NCBI GenBank assembly: GCA_052033505.1
Contig: JBPOJN010000093.1
Location: 1-32,404 of the forward strand
Reading direction: 5' to 3'
DNA: 32,404 nt
From: JBPOJN01 sp052033505
GTDB lineage: Bacteria > UBA10199 > JACPAL01 > GCA-016699445
In this document: piece after piece, positions 1-7,798 of the stretch
How positions within the stretch are numbered: position 1 is the stretch's first letter
Layout: every line of letters begins with the position of its first letter
The notes under the pieces: generated by a model
Database searches by the model: none
What the model saw: only the letters and a program-made list of their open reading frames with translations
What the model was told of the DNA's origin: nothing
Translations under genes and position numbers: made by a program

Positions 1-291
1 AGAATGCGCCTGCTCCGACGCCTGCCGTGCCGCCGTATCGCTCGATATGACGACGTCGCCGAAGATTTCCGGAACCGGCGAAGGAAACGCGATGACGTCG
101 GTCGCGTAATCATGGTTTAAAAATTTCTTGTTGATCCTGCGGATGGCGCGATCGGATACCAAGACGACGTTCAAGTCGCGCCCGGTCTTCGTTTCCTCAA
201 CTAATTCTTCGAAGAGGAGGTTTAGAGTTGCCAGTAGTTTCTTCCTTGGAATCCGGACTAAAGGGTTTTTGTTGAAGAAATTTATCGGCAT
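1..291 (-). CDS. ybeY: YbeY endoribonuclease / rRNA maturation factor (3' end beyond window)
   Basis: YbeY is a zinc-dependent endoribonuclease that matures the 16S rRNA 3' end and takes part in ribosome quality control. The first 97 codons are in the window and run off its left edge. The readable part carries the family core: a VVLVSD strand, then RRINKKFLNHDYATDVIAF, then a GDVVISSDTA segment followed by RQASEQAH. The zinc-binding HGxLHLxGYDH motif would lie beyond the edge and cannot be checked. The start is an ATG at 289-291, preceded by a GGGAGA-type ribosome site a few bases upstream. It lies inside the 3' end of the HD phosphodiesterase gene, giving a 95-nt overlap in a different frame. 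The N-terminus (MPINFFNKN) has the length and character expected of YbeY, so the overlap looks real. The phoH, HD phosphodiesterase, ybeY order is a familiar bacterial arrangement and supports the call. Confidence 0.9.
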   Translation of the reverse strand, partial: MPINFFNKNPLVRIPRKKLLATLNLLFEELVEETKTGRDLNVVLVSDRAIRRINKKFLNHDYATDVIAFPSPVPEIFGDVVISSDTAARQASEQAHS

Positions 292-2362
292 TCGTCTCTC
301 CCGCGCTCATCTCGCGCGCCATTTTCTCCTGCGGGTCCACGGGGTATTCGATGCGCTGATGGTAGATGCCCATCAAGATACGCACGAAGCTTTTAGCGAT
401 CAGATGCAGGTCTTTGAGCGTCAATTCGCATTCGTCCAACTGACCATCGATGAAGTTCTTATTGATCATGTTGCGCACGACTTCCTCGACCTTGGGGACC
501 GATCTGTCCTTCAAAGCGCGCGTGGCCGCTTCGACCGTGTCGGCGAGCAGGATGACGCCCGCCTCGCGCGATTGTGGCTTAGGCCCCGCGTACCGGTAAT
601 CGTTTTCGGAGACGACGTGCATGTCCCGATCTTCCTGCTCTTTGGCCTTGTTGTAAAAGTACGAGATCAATTTCGTGCCCTGGTGCTGCGGGATGATGTC
701 GATTATCTTCTGGGGCAGTTTGTGCTCGCGCGCCATTTCGATGCCGTCTTTCACGTGCGAGGTGATGATCAGGACGCTCATCGACGGGGCCAGGCTCGCG
801 TGCTTGTCCTCGGTGGGGGAAACGCCCGAGGCTGACATATTTTCGATGAAGTAGCTCGATTTCTTCATCTTGCCGATATCGTGAAAATAAGACGCCACGC
901 GCGCGAACAGTGAATCCGCGCCGATCGCTTCGCAGGCGGTTTCGGCGAGCGTACCCACCATGTGGCTATGATGGTAGGTTCCCGGCGCGCGCACGATCAT
1001 CTCGCGCAGCAAAGGATGATTTAAGCTGCCGTACTCAAGTAGCTTGATCGGCGTGAGGTAATTGAAAACCGTCTCCACCAAAGGCATCAGGATCATCGCC
1101 AGGAAAGCGTTCAAAAAACCACCGATGAAGGCCAAGGCGACGCGGATGCCGGAATCCTGCAAGCTCACGACGCCGGTGATCGAGGTCACATTGACCATGT
1201 CGAAAGTCAGGATCGCCAGCGCGTTCAACATACCCAGCCTGAGTCCCATGCCGAGCAATTGACCGCGCGTGCGCACGTGGGAGACCAATTCCATCGCGAG
1301 GATGCATCCAACCAAATAATACAGCGTATAATTCCAGCTACCCTGCACGACGAATCCCGCCAGGATTGAACTCAACAAAGCGAATGCGACCGTGATCGGC
1401 AGCGGCAGGACCATGCGCACGACAAGCGTACCGTAGGCGACGGGCAGAAGGCCGTAGAGAGACTGCAACGGGATATCGATCGGCATGAGGACGCGGACCG
1501 CCGAAAAAATGAAAAGAAAAATCCTCTCAAGACCGATGACGGTCAGAAGCAAGGTCCCGAAAAACAGGAAATCCTTGAAACTGATCGTGATCTTGCGCGC
1601 CGAACGGCCCAGCACGAAAAAAACGATCGTCAGGAAGAGTCCCCCGAACAGGACGCTCCCCAAAAATCGCGTCTGGCTGAAACGCCTCTCTTTTTCGCGG
1701 CGTATTCCTTCGAGGATGGTCAAGTGGCGCGGCTCGAAATGATCGCCTATGCGCACGATGGATTCACCCGCTTGGATGGGAATCAGAACCGGCCGGACGT
1801 CTTTCGCGGCCTGTTTTTTTTGAAGCTGGGTTTCGGCGTCGTTGTAAAAAAGATTCGGACGGACCTCACGCATGCGCTCCTCGCGCGTCTTCGCGTTTAA
1901 ACGTCCGTTTTTGGCGAATTTCTGGGAAGACTGCCGCCGCGCCTCTTCGAGGCCCAAGATGCCGGAAAAATCCTTCAGAGGACCGCGCGTCATCTCCGGA
2001 TGGTGCAAGGGCCGGATCATGATGCCTTTGTCCTTATAAGGCTCCAAGTCCTCGGGATTTTCGATGATCATTGTGAGGTCTTCGTCCCAATCGTACACCG
2101 GCAAGACCGTAGAGACCGCTTCCTGAATCCTCGTCTGCGTCGCCGCTTCATCCAGGATTTCGTAGTCGCGATCCGCGCGGATGTCTTGTTGGGCGATCGA
2201 GCCGATGGTCACTTCCGAGGGAATCTGCCCCCAGGTCAGATTGATGACGACGGCGACGGCGACGGACAATCCGACCAACAGGAAAACCTCTCCCCACGTC
2301 TTCGGCCAAGCCCTGAATAGGGGCTTTTGAGATCCGAAAAGCGCCCTGATTTTTTTCTTCAT
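197..2362 (-). CDS. pgpH: 7TM-HD cyclic-di-AMP phosphodiesterase (PgpH/YqfF family)
   Basis: This is a 721-residue membrane HD-domain protein. Characterised family members hydrolyse c-di-AMP to pApA; the substrate here is inferred from the family. Order: a membrane segment near residues 26-43, an extracytoplasmic domain (about 45-230) ending in the typical AGESIVRIGD stretch, a multi-pass region (about 235-430), and a cytoplasmic HD domain (about 445-650). Metal-site candidates are H465 in YHHSH, H494-D495 in FHDIGK, H536, H560 and D608 in LLADTVEA. The tail after about residue 680 is polar and low in complexity, and its last 95 nt double as the start of ybeY. The ATG overlaps the phoH stop codon as ATGA, so translation is probably coupled. 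The neighbours phoH and ybeY are the usual ones for this family. Confidence 0.93.
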   Translation of the reverse strand: MKKKIRALFGSQKPLFRAWPKTWGEVFLLVGLSVAVAVVINLTWGQIPSEVTIGSIAQQDIRADRDYEILDEAATQTRIQEAVSTVLPVYDWDEDLTMIIENPEDLEPYKDKGIMIRPLHHPEMTRGPLKDFSGILGLEEARRQSSQKFAKNGRLNAKTREERMREVRPNLFYNDAETQLQKKQAAKDVRPVLIPIQAGESIVRIGDHFEPRHLTILEGIRREKERRFSQTRFLGSVLFGGLFLTIVFFVLGRSARKITISFKDFLFFGTLLLTVIGLERIFLFIFSAVRVLMPIDIPLQSLYGLLPVAYGTLVVRMVLPLPITVAFALLSSILAGFVVQGSWNYTLYYLVGCILAMELVSHVRTRGQLLGMGLRLGMLNALAILTFDMVNVTSITGVVSLQDSGIRVALAFIGGFLNAFLAMILMPLVETVFNYLTPIKLLEYGSLNHPLLREMIVRAPGTYHHSHMVGTLAETACEAIGADSLFARVASYFHDIGKMKKSSYFIENMSASGVSPTEDKHASLAPSMSVLIITSHVKDGIEMAREHKLPQKIIDIIPQHQGTKLISYFYNKAKEQEDRDMHVVSENDYRYAGPKPQSREAGVILLADTVEAATRALKDRSVPKVEEVVRNMINKNFIDGQLDECELTLKDLHLIAKSFVRILMGIYHQRIEYPVDPQEKMAREMSAGETNADKFLQQKPFSPDSKEETTGNSKPPLRRIS

Positions 2363-3363
2363 AAGTTTCCTTGCGCGATATTGCGCGCTTGTCCGTCGTA
2401 GGCCCGGATGATCTTGGAGACCAGCGGGTGGCGCACGACGTCATCCTGGGAAAAATATTGGAAATGGATCTCGGGAATGCCCTTTAAGACTTTTTCCGCG
2501 TCGATCAATCCCGACACTTTACCGAACGGCAAATCGATCTGGGTCATGTCGCCGGTCACCACTGCCTTCGAATCGAAGCCTAAACGCGTCAGGAACATCT
2601 TCATCTGTTCCGGCGTGCAGTTCTGCGCCTCGTCCAAGATGACGAAAGAACCGTTTAAAGTCCGTCCTCGCATGAAGGCGAGTGGCGCGACTTCGATGAT
2701 CCCGGTTTCGGTCAGCGTCTCTATTTTTTCGTAATCCATCATGTCGTACATCGCGTCGTAGAGCGGCCGCATGTAGGGACTCACTTTTTCCTGCATGTCT
2801 CCTGGCAGGAACCCCAACTTCTCCCCCGCTTCCACGGCCGGGCGTACGAGGATGATGCGGCTCACTTCTTTTTTCATGAGGGCCATGACGCCCATCGCGA
2901 CCGCGAGGTAGGTCTTGCCCGTGCCCGCGGGCCCGACCCCGAAGACGAGATCGTATTTGCGGATCGAGTCCATGTACTCTTTTTGACTCGGACCTTTGGG
3001 GATGATGACCTTGTTTTTCGATGGAATAAAAATCGTATCGTCGAGGAGATCCTGGAGATTTGCCGTGTGATTCGACGAGAAAAGTTTGACCGCCTGCTCG
3101 ACATCGGAGCCATAGACGGGAAATCCGCGTTTCAGCATCGCGTAGAGTTCATTCAGAATCTTTTCGACCAGCTGGGTCTGGAGTTCCGTGCCTTGGATCG
3201 CGACATCGGAACCGCGCACGTGGATTTCGACGCCTAATTTTTTCTCGAGGGAACGGAGGTGTTCGTCTTGGATGCCGAAGAGATTCCGCGCGAGATTATG
3301 GTCGTCGAAACGCAGTTTCTTGGCTTCATTTTTCTTTGTGGTATTCGGCATAGTGGTCGGCAT
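2359..3363 (-). CDS. phoH: PhoH family ATPase
   Basis: PhoH is a cytoplasmic P-loop ATPase, linked in many bacteria to RNA metabolism and regularly found beside ybeY. The protein is 334 residues, the usual size. An N-terminal KH-like region (about 20-80) precedes the PhoH core. Walker A is GVGPAGTGKT at 142-151. The family-typical VRPAVEAGEKLGFLPGDMQEK follows at about 173-193. Walker B is VILDEAQN at 241-248, then CTPEQMKMFLTR and VVTGDMTQIDLP. ATGs at 3363 and 3351 are both usable; the longer form adds only four residues. The stop overlaps the start of the HD phosphodiesterase gene (ATGA), and the upstream YjbQ-like gene ends two bases before the start, so the genes are surely co-transcribed. 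Confidence 0.96.
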   Translation of the reverse strand: MPTTMPNTTKKNEAKKLRFDDHNLARNLFGIQDEHLRSLEKKLGVEIHVRGSDVAIQGTELQTQLVEKILNELYAMLKRGFPVYGSDVEQAVKLFSSNHTANLQDLLDDTIFIPSKNKVIIPKGPSQKEYMDSIRKYDLVFGVGPAGTGKTYLAVAMGVMALMKKEVSRIILVRPAVEAGEKLGFLPGDMQEKVSPYMRPLYDAMYDMMDYEKIETLTETGIIEVAPLAFMRGRTLNGSFVILDEAQNCTPEQMKMFLTRLGFDSKAVVTGDMTQIDLPFGKVSGLIDAEKVLKGIPEIHFQYFSQDDVVRHPLVSKIIRAYDGQARNIAQGNL

Positions 3364-3365
3364 CG

Positions 3366-3782
3366 TCAGCCTATTCTCCCGAGAGGCATCCCCTTTTGCT
3401 GTCCTTCCGCAGCCGGCGCCGCTTCGGCGAAGACTTGCACGATGAATTCACGCCGTTTGGCCGTCGCTTCGTAGTCCACAAGGACCACGTCCTGCCTAAG
3501 CTCGAAGGGCATTTTACCCTTCTCCACCGGAAGATGCATGGTTTTAGGCAATAAATAAGCGATTTGGCGGCTGGACAAAAGCGGCTCCAGGCCTTTCTTG
3601 GCGCTCTCTTTGCCATCCACCTGATCCACGATCAAAAGACCGGCGCCCGCGGACGGGACCGCGATCGTGACCGAGCCGACATCGGCGGCGGCTTCTCCGA
3701 TCACGCGGCGGATCTCGTGCATAATGTTGATGAGATCCAACCCCTTGGTCGTATCGACGTAGAAACTTTTAAAGACGATCAT
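3366..3782 (-). CDS. Divergent YjbQ (UPF0047) family protein
   Basis: The protein is 138 residues, about the YjbQ length. It reads like a degraded member of that small beta-rich family: an amphipathic helix (residues about 16-33), a VTIAVPSAGAGLLIVD strand pair where YjbQ has its vtvfvpHtTAA segment, then LPVEKGKMP and DVVLVDYEATAKRREFIVQV, which match the closing strands of YjbQ. The HN and aHl histidines that form the YjbQ metal or active site are not visible. Enzymatic activity, reported for the family as a minor thiamine-phosphate synthase, is therefore doubtful. Its ATG overlaps the stop of the upstream secreted protein (ATGA), and its stop lies two bases from phoH, so it is an integral operon member. 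Family assignment is by pattern only. Confidence 0.6.
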   Translation of the reverse strand: MIVFKSFYVDTTKGLDLINIMHEIRRVIGEAAADVGSVTIAVPSAGAGLLIVDQVDGKESAKKGLEPLLSSRQIAYLLPKTMHLPVEKGKMPFELRQDVVLVDYEATAKRREFIVQVFAEAAPAAEGQQKGMPLGRIG

Positions 3783-4432
3783 AATGAGGCGAGAGCTACC
3801 GTAGGAAAGATGTTTACGACGGTCCCGTCGGAAGCGACTTCAATCGCGATATAAACCGGACCCACGCGCGGATCTTCGACATAGTAAAGTCCCGAAGGAA
3901 GGGTCGCCGCATAGGAAACGCTGTTTTTCTGGGCGGCAAAAGCATGGCCGGCTTTTTTAGACTCGGATTGAACGAAGCTTAAAAGACCGCTCGAAACCTT
4001 CAATTGTCCCGACTTGTCGATCCCTTTTAGGATGGTGGCCAGGTCGAAAGCGACTTTCAAAAGTTCCTGCTTCTCGCCTTCGTTCGACGGCGTCAGGTCC
4101 GTGAGTCGCACCGTGGTCGGCGTGAGATGAAGAATCGCCAAAGCCGTCGTGGTCATGGTTTTTTCTTTGACCGAATCCGTATCCTTCAACCTCATCGAGA
4201 GACCGATCAAAGACTTCGGGGCCGTCACGGTCTTGAATGGAAATTGGTTTAAAAGAGCGACCGGGCACCAGGAACGTATCGGGTCTTGAGAAGTCGCGGA
4301 ACAATCCAGCTCCGTGCCGTATTTCTTCGCCAAAACATCCGACTTATCTTGAGGCGTTTGGGCAAAAACCGGAAGTGTGAAGGCACAAACGAAGAAAACG
4401 GACAGGACTCTTTTCAAGACACGTAAGCTCAT
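3779..4432 (-). CDS. Secreted protein of unknown function
   Basis: I do not recognise this 217-residue protein. I chose the ATG at 4432 over an upstream one because AAGGAGA sits five bases before it, and because the product then opens with a clear signal peptide (basic MSLRVLKR, hydrophobic core, VFA before Q), so it is exported. The mature part has two cysteines close together (near ELDCSATS and RSWCPVALL), then beta-rich sequence and a C-terminal segment (LPSGLYYVEDPRVGPVYIAIEV) that looks like a small beta-sandwich. It lies 68 nt downstream of rnhB and its stop overlaps the YjbQ-like start. It therefore appears to be expressed with RNA-metabolism genes, although its own product leaves the cytoplasm. 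Confidence 0.75.
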   Translation of the reverse strand: MSLRVLKRVLSVFFVCAFTLPVFAQTPQDKSDVLAKKYGTELDCSATSQDPIRSWCPVALLNQFPFKTVTAPKSLIGLSMRLKDTDSVKEKTMTTTALAILHLTPTTVRLTDLTPSNEGEKQELLKVAFDLATILKGIDKSGQLKVSSGLLSFVQSESKKAGHAFAAQKNSVSYAATLPSGLYYVEDPRVGPVYIAIEVASDGTVVNIFPTVALASL

Positions 4433-4500
4433 AGTTTCTCCTTGGAGGTTGAGGCCGAATTCATACCCCCATCCCGGCCTTCGGGCAAGGATCGGTTTTT

Positions 4501-5244
4501 TTAGAACCATCGAAAAGATTTGCGGTGAATCGGCGTGGGACCGTGGCGCCGGATCGCTTCCCGATGCTGGGGGGTCCCATAGCCTTTATGCCGCTCGAGA
4601 CCGTACTCGGGATATTTCACGGACTCCGCGACGATCCAACGGTCGCGGCTGACCTTGGCCAGGATCGAAGCCGCCGCGATACTGAAACACAGGGCGTCAC
4701 CGCCGATCACGGCTTCTTGCGGCGTAGCGTCGTGGGGCATGCGGAATTTCCCGTCGACCAAGAGGTAATCAGGCGGAACGTCCAAAGTCTCGAACGCCTT
4801 CGTCATGGCTCGAAGCGAGGCGTGGTGAATGTTGATGCGGTCGATCTCTTCGTTGTCGATGTGAGCGACGGACCAAGCGAGGGCTTGCTCGCAAATCACG
4901 CCATAAAGGTCTTCTCTTTTTTCGGGGGAAAGCTTTTTAGAGTCGTCGATGTCCGTGAGACGAGCTGTCCATGTGAGGTCGGCTGGGAAAATAACGGCGG
5001 CGGCAAAAACGGGACCGGCGAGACAGCCTCGACCGGCTTCATCGAGGCCGGCGATTTTCAGAAATCCCCTCGCGTGGAGAGAAACTTCAAGCCGTCGGAG
5101 CGGCGGCGGCTTCTTTTGCGGGAGTTTCTTCAGGGCGGAAACCTTCCTGTGCGTCGAGACGGGCTTTCTTACCCGAAAGTCCGCGGAGGTAGTAAAGTTT
5201 CGCGCGGCGGACGCGACCGCGGCTGACGATTTCGATCTTATCAA
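4501..5244 (-). CDS. rnhB: Ribonuclease HII
   Basis: RNase HII removes ribonucleotides and RNA primers from RNA/DNA hybrids in the cytoplasm. Numbering from the TTG at 5244, the core is unmistakable: AGLDEAGRGCLAGPV with catalytic D68 and E69, DSKKLSPEKRE at 101-111, D164 in LLVDGKF, SIAAASILAKVSRDR with D201, and LERHKGYGT near the C-terminus. The start is a puzzle. The frame has no ATG or GTG between 5244 and the conserved core. Options are the TTG at 5244 (a 158-nt overlap with rplS) or a CTG at 5133, which has an AGGAAGG sequence eight bases before it. Homology to the family begins only near residue 50, so the long basic N-terminus may not be translated. rplS upstream is the classical partner of rnhB. 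Confidence 0.93.
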   Translation of the reverse strand: MIRSKSSAAVASAARNFTTSADFRVRKPVSTHRKVSALKKLPQKKPPPLRRLEVSLHARGFLKIAGLDEAGRGCLAGPVFAAAVIFPADLTWTARLTDIDDSKKLSPEKREDLYGVICEQALAWSVAHIDNEEIDRINIHHASLRAMTKAFETLDVPPDYLLVDGKFRMPHDATPQEAVIGGDALCFSIAAASILAKVSRDRWIVAESVKYPEYGLERHKGYGTPQHREAIRRHGPTPIHRKSFRWF

Positions 5245-5506
5245 TGATGGGAGAATGAGTCGGAAAAACGCGCTCGACGCCGATGCCGTAAGAGACTTTG
5301 CGCACTGTAAACGTCTTTTCGATGCCGTGGCCCTTGGTCCGGATCACGACGCCTTCGTAGACCTGCACGCGTTCGCGTTCTTTTTCTTTGCCCTTCTCGA
5401 CTTCTTTTTCTTTTACCTTTACGTGCACGCGCACCGTGTGACCGACCTGAAAGTCGGGCAAGGTTTTCTTTAAATTTTCGCTTTGAATCTTTTCGAGAAT
5501 GTTCAT
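5087..5506 (-). CDS. rplS: 50S ribosomal protein L19
   Basis: L19 sits at the 30S/50S interface. The 139-residue product has the family core: FQVGHTVRVHVKV, YEGVVIRTKGHG, TFTVRKVSYGIGVERVFPTHSPIIDKIE and RRAKLYYLRGLSGKKAR. Compared with the E. coli protein, the loop before YEGVV carries roughly eight extra, almost entirely charged residues (KEKEVEKGKEKERER), and the C-terminus has an Ala/Glu/Pro tail (EETPAKEAAAAPTA). The start is an ATG with AGGCGG five bases upstream. It is the first gene of the minus-strand operon, transcribed away from the envelope gene at 5597. The 90-base gap to that gene must hold promoters for both directions, but I could not pick out a convincing pair of boxes. The 3' end overlaps the possible start of rnhB. 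Confidence 0.97.
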   Translation of the reverse strand: MNILEKIQSENLKKTLPDFQVGHTVRVHVKVKEKEVEKGKEKERERVQVYEGVVIRTKGHGIEKTFTVRKVSYGIGVERVFPTHSPIIDKIEIVSRGRVRRAKLYYLRGLSGKKARLDAQEGFRPEETPAKEAAAAPTA

Positions 5507-5596
5507 AAATCCGCCTAAAATCGTTACCTATAGATGACTACTCTGCAAAAGAGCGTGCGTAGCTAGCATGCGTATGCAAAAAAGCACAAGATCAAA

Positions 5597-6712
5597 ATGA
5601 AGAAAGTTTTCCTCAAAATTTTCATGGGTTCCGCACTGTTCTTCACCATTCTCGTGAGTGGACTGGTGCTATTTTCCCCTCTTTTAAGCCGGATGTTCCT
5701 GCACGCCTACATTCGCAATGAAGCCCGCGAGCTTTTGCAATGCCCCGTAGACATTGATTCGGCGGAACTCAACCTCCTCAAAGGCGGCCTCGTCGTTCGG
5801 GGTTTACGAGCCCTCCATCCGGAGCGGAAAAACGAGACCATCATGTCCGCCCGGCGGGTCGAGGTTAAAATCAATCCTTTCGGCATCCTCTTCGGCCGCA
5901 TTTCCGGACTGGAAATTCAAATCGACCATCCTCACCTCACCTATGCCACGGACAGATCCGGTCAATGGGAACTCTCTAAACGCGTCCCCCTCTTTCGGCG
6001 TGGCACCGGAGAGAAACGTCTCCCGGTCAATATCGACCAAATCCTAATGGAAGACGGCGAAGTCGAATATCGCGACGGGCGCGCCGGAAAAACGACACGG
6101 ATCGAAGACATCGATCTGAAGGTCACACAGGTCCGCTTGCCGACGCCGAATAACCCGCTTCCTTCGATCTTTCATATGACCTTAGACATCGACGGCGGCG
6201 GTGATTTCGAGATGAACGGGCGTGCAGATTTCTTATCGCCTAAAATTTCCTTCGAGTCCGAAGCGAAGCTTTCCGGGCTTCCCCTGCCTCCGTACGCGCC
6301 TTACTACGATCACGGGCTGCCGGTACGGATCACGCACGGCGGTTTGGCGATAAGCACGAAGGCCCGCTGTGATCAGGACTACCTCAAGGCCCCCTCCCAC
6401 GCCGTCATCAGCGGTCTGAAAGTCGAGCCCAAGGCCACCAAAATTTTCGGCTTCTCCGCGGACCGCGTCGTCGACTCGATGAAAGACCACGACGGAAACT
6501 TGAACCTCGACCTGATGATCCAAGGCAATATCCGCAATCCTCAATTCCACGTCATGAACAACCTCTCCGCCCAATTGGCCGAAGCGATGGCGAAAAGCCT
6601 GGCGACCCTGATCCCAGATCTCATGAAAGCCGCGCCGGGAGCGATCGAAGACACACTTCAAAAAGGCGTCGGTTCCGGCGTCGATAAAATCCGTGGACTC
6701 TTCGGACACTGA
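5597..6712 (+). CDS. AsmA/DUF748-like inner-membrane-anchored envelope protein
   Basis: The 371-residue protein has one N-terminal membrane anchor (about residues 8-30) followed by a periplasmic beta-rich region. Features of the AsmA/DUF748 group are visible: ISAELN-like IDSAELNLLKGGLVVRGL just after the anchor, RRVEVKINPFGILFGRISGLEIQIDHPHL, a DG(E)VEYRDGRAGK segment, and further on DGNLNLDLMIQGNIRNPQF, as found near the end of these domains. Relatives are thought to help phospholipid or outer-membrane protein traffic; the role here is inferred. The last 50 residues form an amphipathic Ala/Leu-rich tail. The gene stands alone, transcribed divergently from rplS, with 107 bases before the next plus-strand gene. 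No strong ribosome site precedes the ATG, but the signal anchor starts immediately and supports it. Confidence 0.75.
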   Translation: MKKVFLKIFMGSALFFTILVSGLVLFSPLLSRMFLHAYIRNEARELLQCPVDIDSAELNLLKGGLVVRGLRALHPERKNETIMSARRVEVKINPFGILFGRISGLEIQIDHPHLTYATDRSGQWELSKRVPLFRRGTGEKRLPVNIDQILMEDGEVEYRDGRAGKTTRIEDIDLKVTQVRLPTPNNPLPSIFHMTLDIDGGGDFEMNGRADFLSPKISFESEAKLSGLPLPPYAPYYDHGLPVRITHGGLAISTKARCDQDYLKAPSHAVISGLKVEPKATKIFGFSADRVVDSMKDHDGNLNLDLMIQGNIRNPQFHVMNNLSAQLAEAMAKSLATLIPDLMKAAPGAIEDTLQKGVGSGVDKIRGLFGH

Positions 6713-6819
6713 CTTTTTCGACCGTGCGCGTCATTTTTTCTTTGCAAAATCGCAATTAAATATTTGCGCGCCGCAACTTTTCTAAGCGAAAGAGCGAGAG
6801 CTACTTCGGGAGAAAAAAT

Positions 6820-7692
6820 ATGCGCATTCCTGGAAATTTAGGCAGTCTTTCTCACTTACCTTTACCTTTTGATCTTTTCGGCGCCATCCCCCAACACGCC
6901 GCGGATCCGTTAATCGCGCACAACCCGCCGAATTCGCGACTGATCGCTTCCGGGCTTTTCAGCGCCTTGACCGGAGGGGGCGATCGGGCTCGGGACGTTA
7001 ATCCTTTGGAATCCATTTATCCCGAAGGAAGGCCTCCGGCGAGCTCCCAGCCTCTCGTTGATTTCGTCGCCGACCCTACCGTCTTGGCAAATTTACGAAA
7101 CGGGGAAATTTATTGTTGGATCCAAAAAGTGGGCACGAGCCTGCCTCAATTTAATACCTTGTCGCTGATCCCAGCGCCCGCGCGTCAGGTTTATGAGTGC
7201 GCCAAAAACGTAAAAGCTTGGGCCGAATGGATGCCTCGCTTTTTGCATTCCGACGGCACCCCCATCGAGGGCAGCTCCGATATCTTCCACGAAGTACTGA
7301 TGAACGCCGACGCTTATGACTTCAATTACCAAGCCCGCATGAGTTTTTTCGAAGGATCGGAAGAATTTCAGATCCAGTGGACCATTCCTCAAAATCACGG
7401 TTTCAATCCGACCAAGGGCAAAGGGCTTCGTATCAATAACGGGTCTTGGACATTTGCGCCTTTACCTGGAGATCCGTCCAAAACGATCATGGCTTATCAA
7501 ATCCATACGGATCCTGACCTGCCCTCTTGGCTCTTAAAACCCGCCGCTTTAGTTATCGTGCCACTCACGACGCGTGAGTTCCATTCCATCATTCAAGCGG
7601 TCGCCAACCGAAGCGTAGACCCTACGTGGCGTAGAGAACGAAAAGACAATCCCTCGAATGTTGTATACAAAAAACCAATGCTTGGCGCCTGA
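6820..7692 (+). CDS. START/SRPBCC-fold lipid-binding-like protein
   Basis: The product is 290 residues with no signal peptide or membrane segment. The first 80 residues are Pro/Gly/Ser-rich and probably disordered. From about residue 95 the pattern resembles a SRPBCC (START, polyketide cyclase) domain: an entry helix with VYECAKNVKAWAEWMPRFLHS, which matches the consensus in which a helix places the substrate-gating region, then paired strands (FNYQARMSFFEGSEEFQIQW), then GSWTFAPLPGDPSKTIMAYQI, and a long closing helix (TTREFHSIIQAVANR). Members bind hydrophobic ligands such as sterols, lipids or quinones; the ligand here cannot be read. The start ATG has GGGAGA seven bases upstream. It is likely monocistronic, with an AT-rich tract both before and after it. 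Moderately sure of the fold, not of the role. Confidence 0.6.
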   Translation: MRIPGNLGSLSHLPLPFDLFGAIPQHAADPLIAHNPPNSRLIASGLFSALTGGGDRARDVNPLESIYPEGRPPASSQPLVDFVADPTVLANLRNGEIYCWIQKVGTSLPQFNTLSLIPAPARQVYECAKNVKAWAEWMPRFLHSDGTPIEGSSDIFHEVLMNADAYDFNYQARMSFFEGSEEFQIQWTIPQNHGFNPTKGKGLRINNGSWTFAPLPGDPSKTIMAYQIHTDPDLPSWLLKPAALVIVPLTTREFHSIIQAVANRSVDPTWRRERKDNPSNVVYKKPMLGA

Positions 7693-7701
7693 TTTTATAT
7701 C

Positions 7702-7776
7702 AAATTGATAAAAACTTAACACAACCAGTCAAAATTCATTGTAAATTGATAATATGCTGCATTGACGATGCTGCAT
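7702..7776. promoter_or_regulatory. Tandem short direct repeats upstream of the receiver-GGDEF gene
   Basis: Two different direct repeats lie in the 106-base gap. AAATTGATAA occurs exactly at 7702-7711 and 7743-7752, 41 bases apart, close to four helical turns. ATGCTGCAT occurs exactly at 7754-7762 and 7768-7776, 14 bases apart, and each copy is a palindrome around its middle base. A TAATAT at 7750-7755 between the two sets could be a -10 box, but I see no good -35 partner at the usual distance. The arrangement looks like binding sites for a dimeric regulator, though no protein can be named. Confidence 0.4.
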
Positions 7777-7798
7777 GGTTACGCTAAAGTCAGTCTTC

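Noticed and set aside
128..835. 235-residue plus-strand open frame
   Set aside because: It is antisense to the HD phosphodiesterase gene and ybeY, with no recognisable feature.
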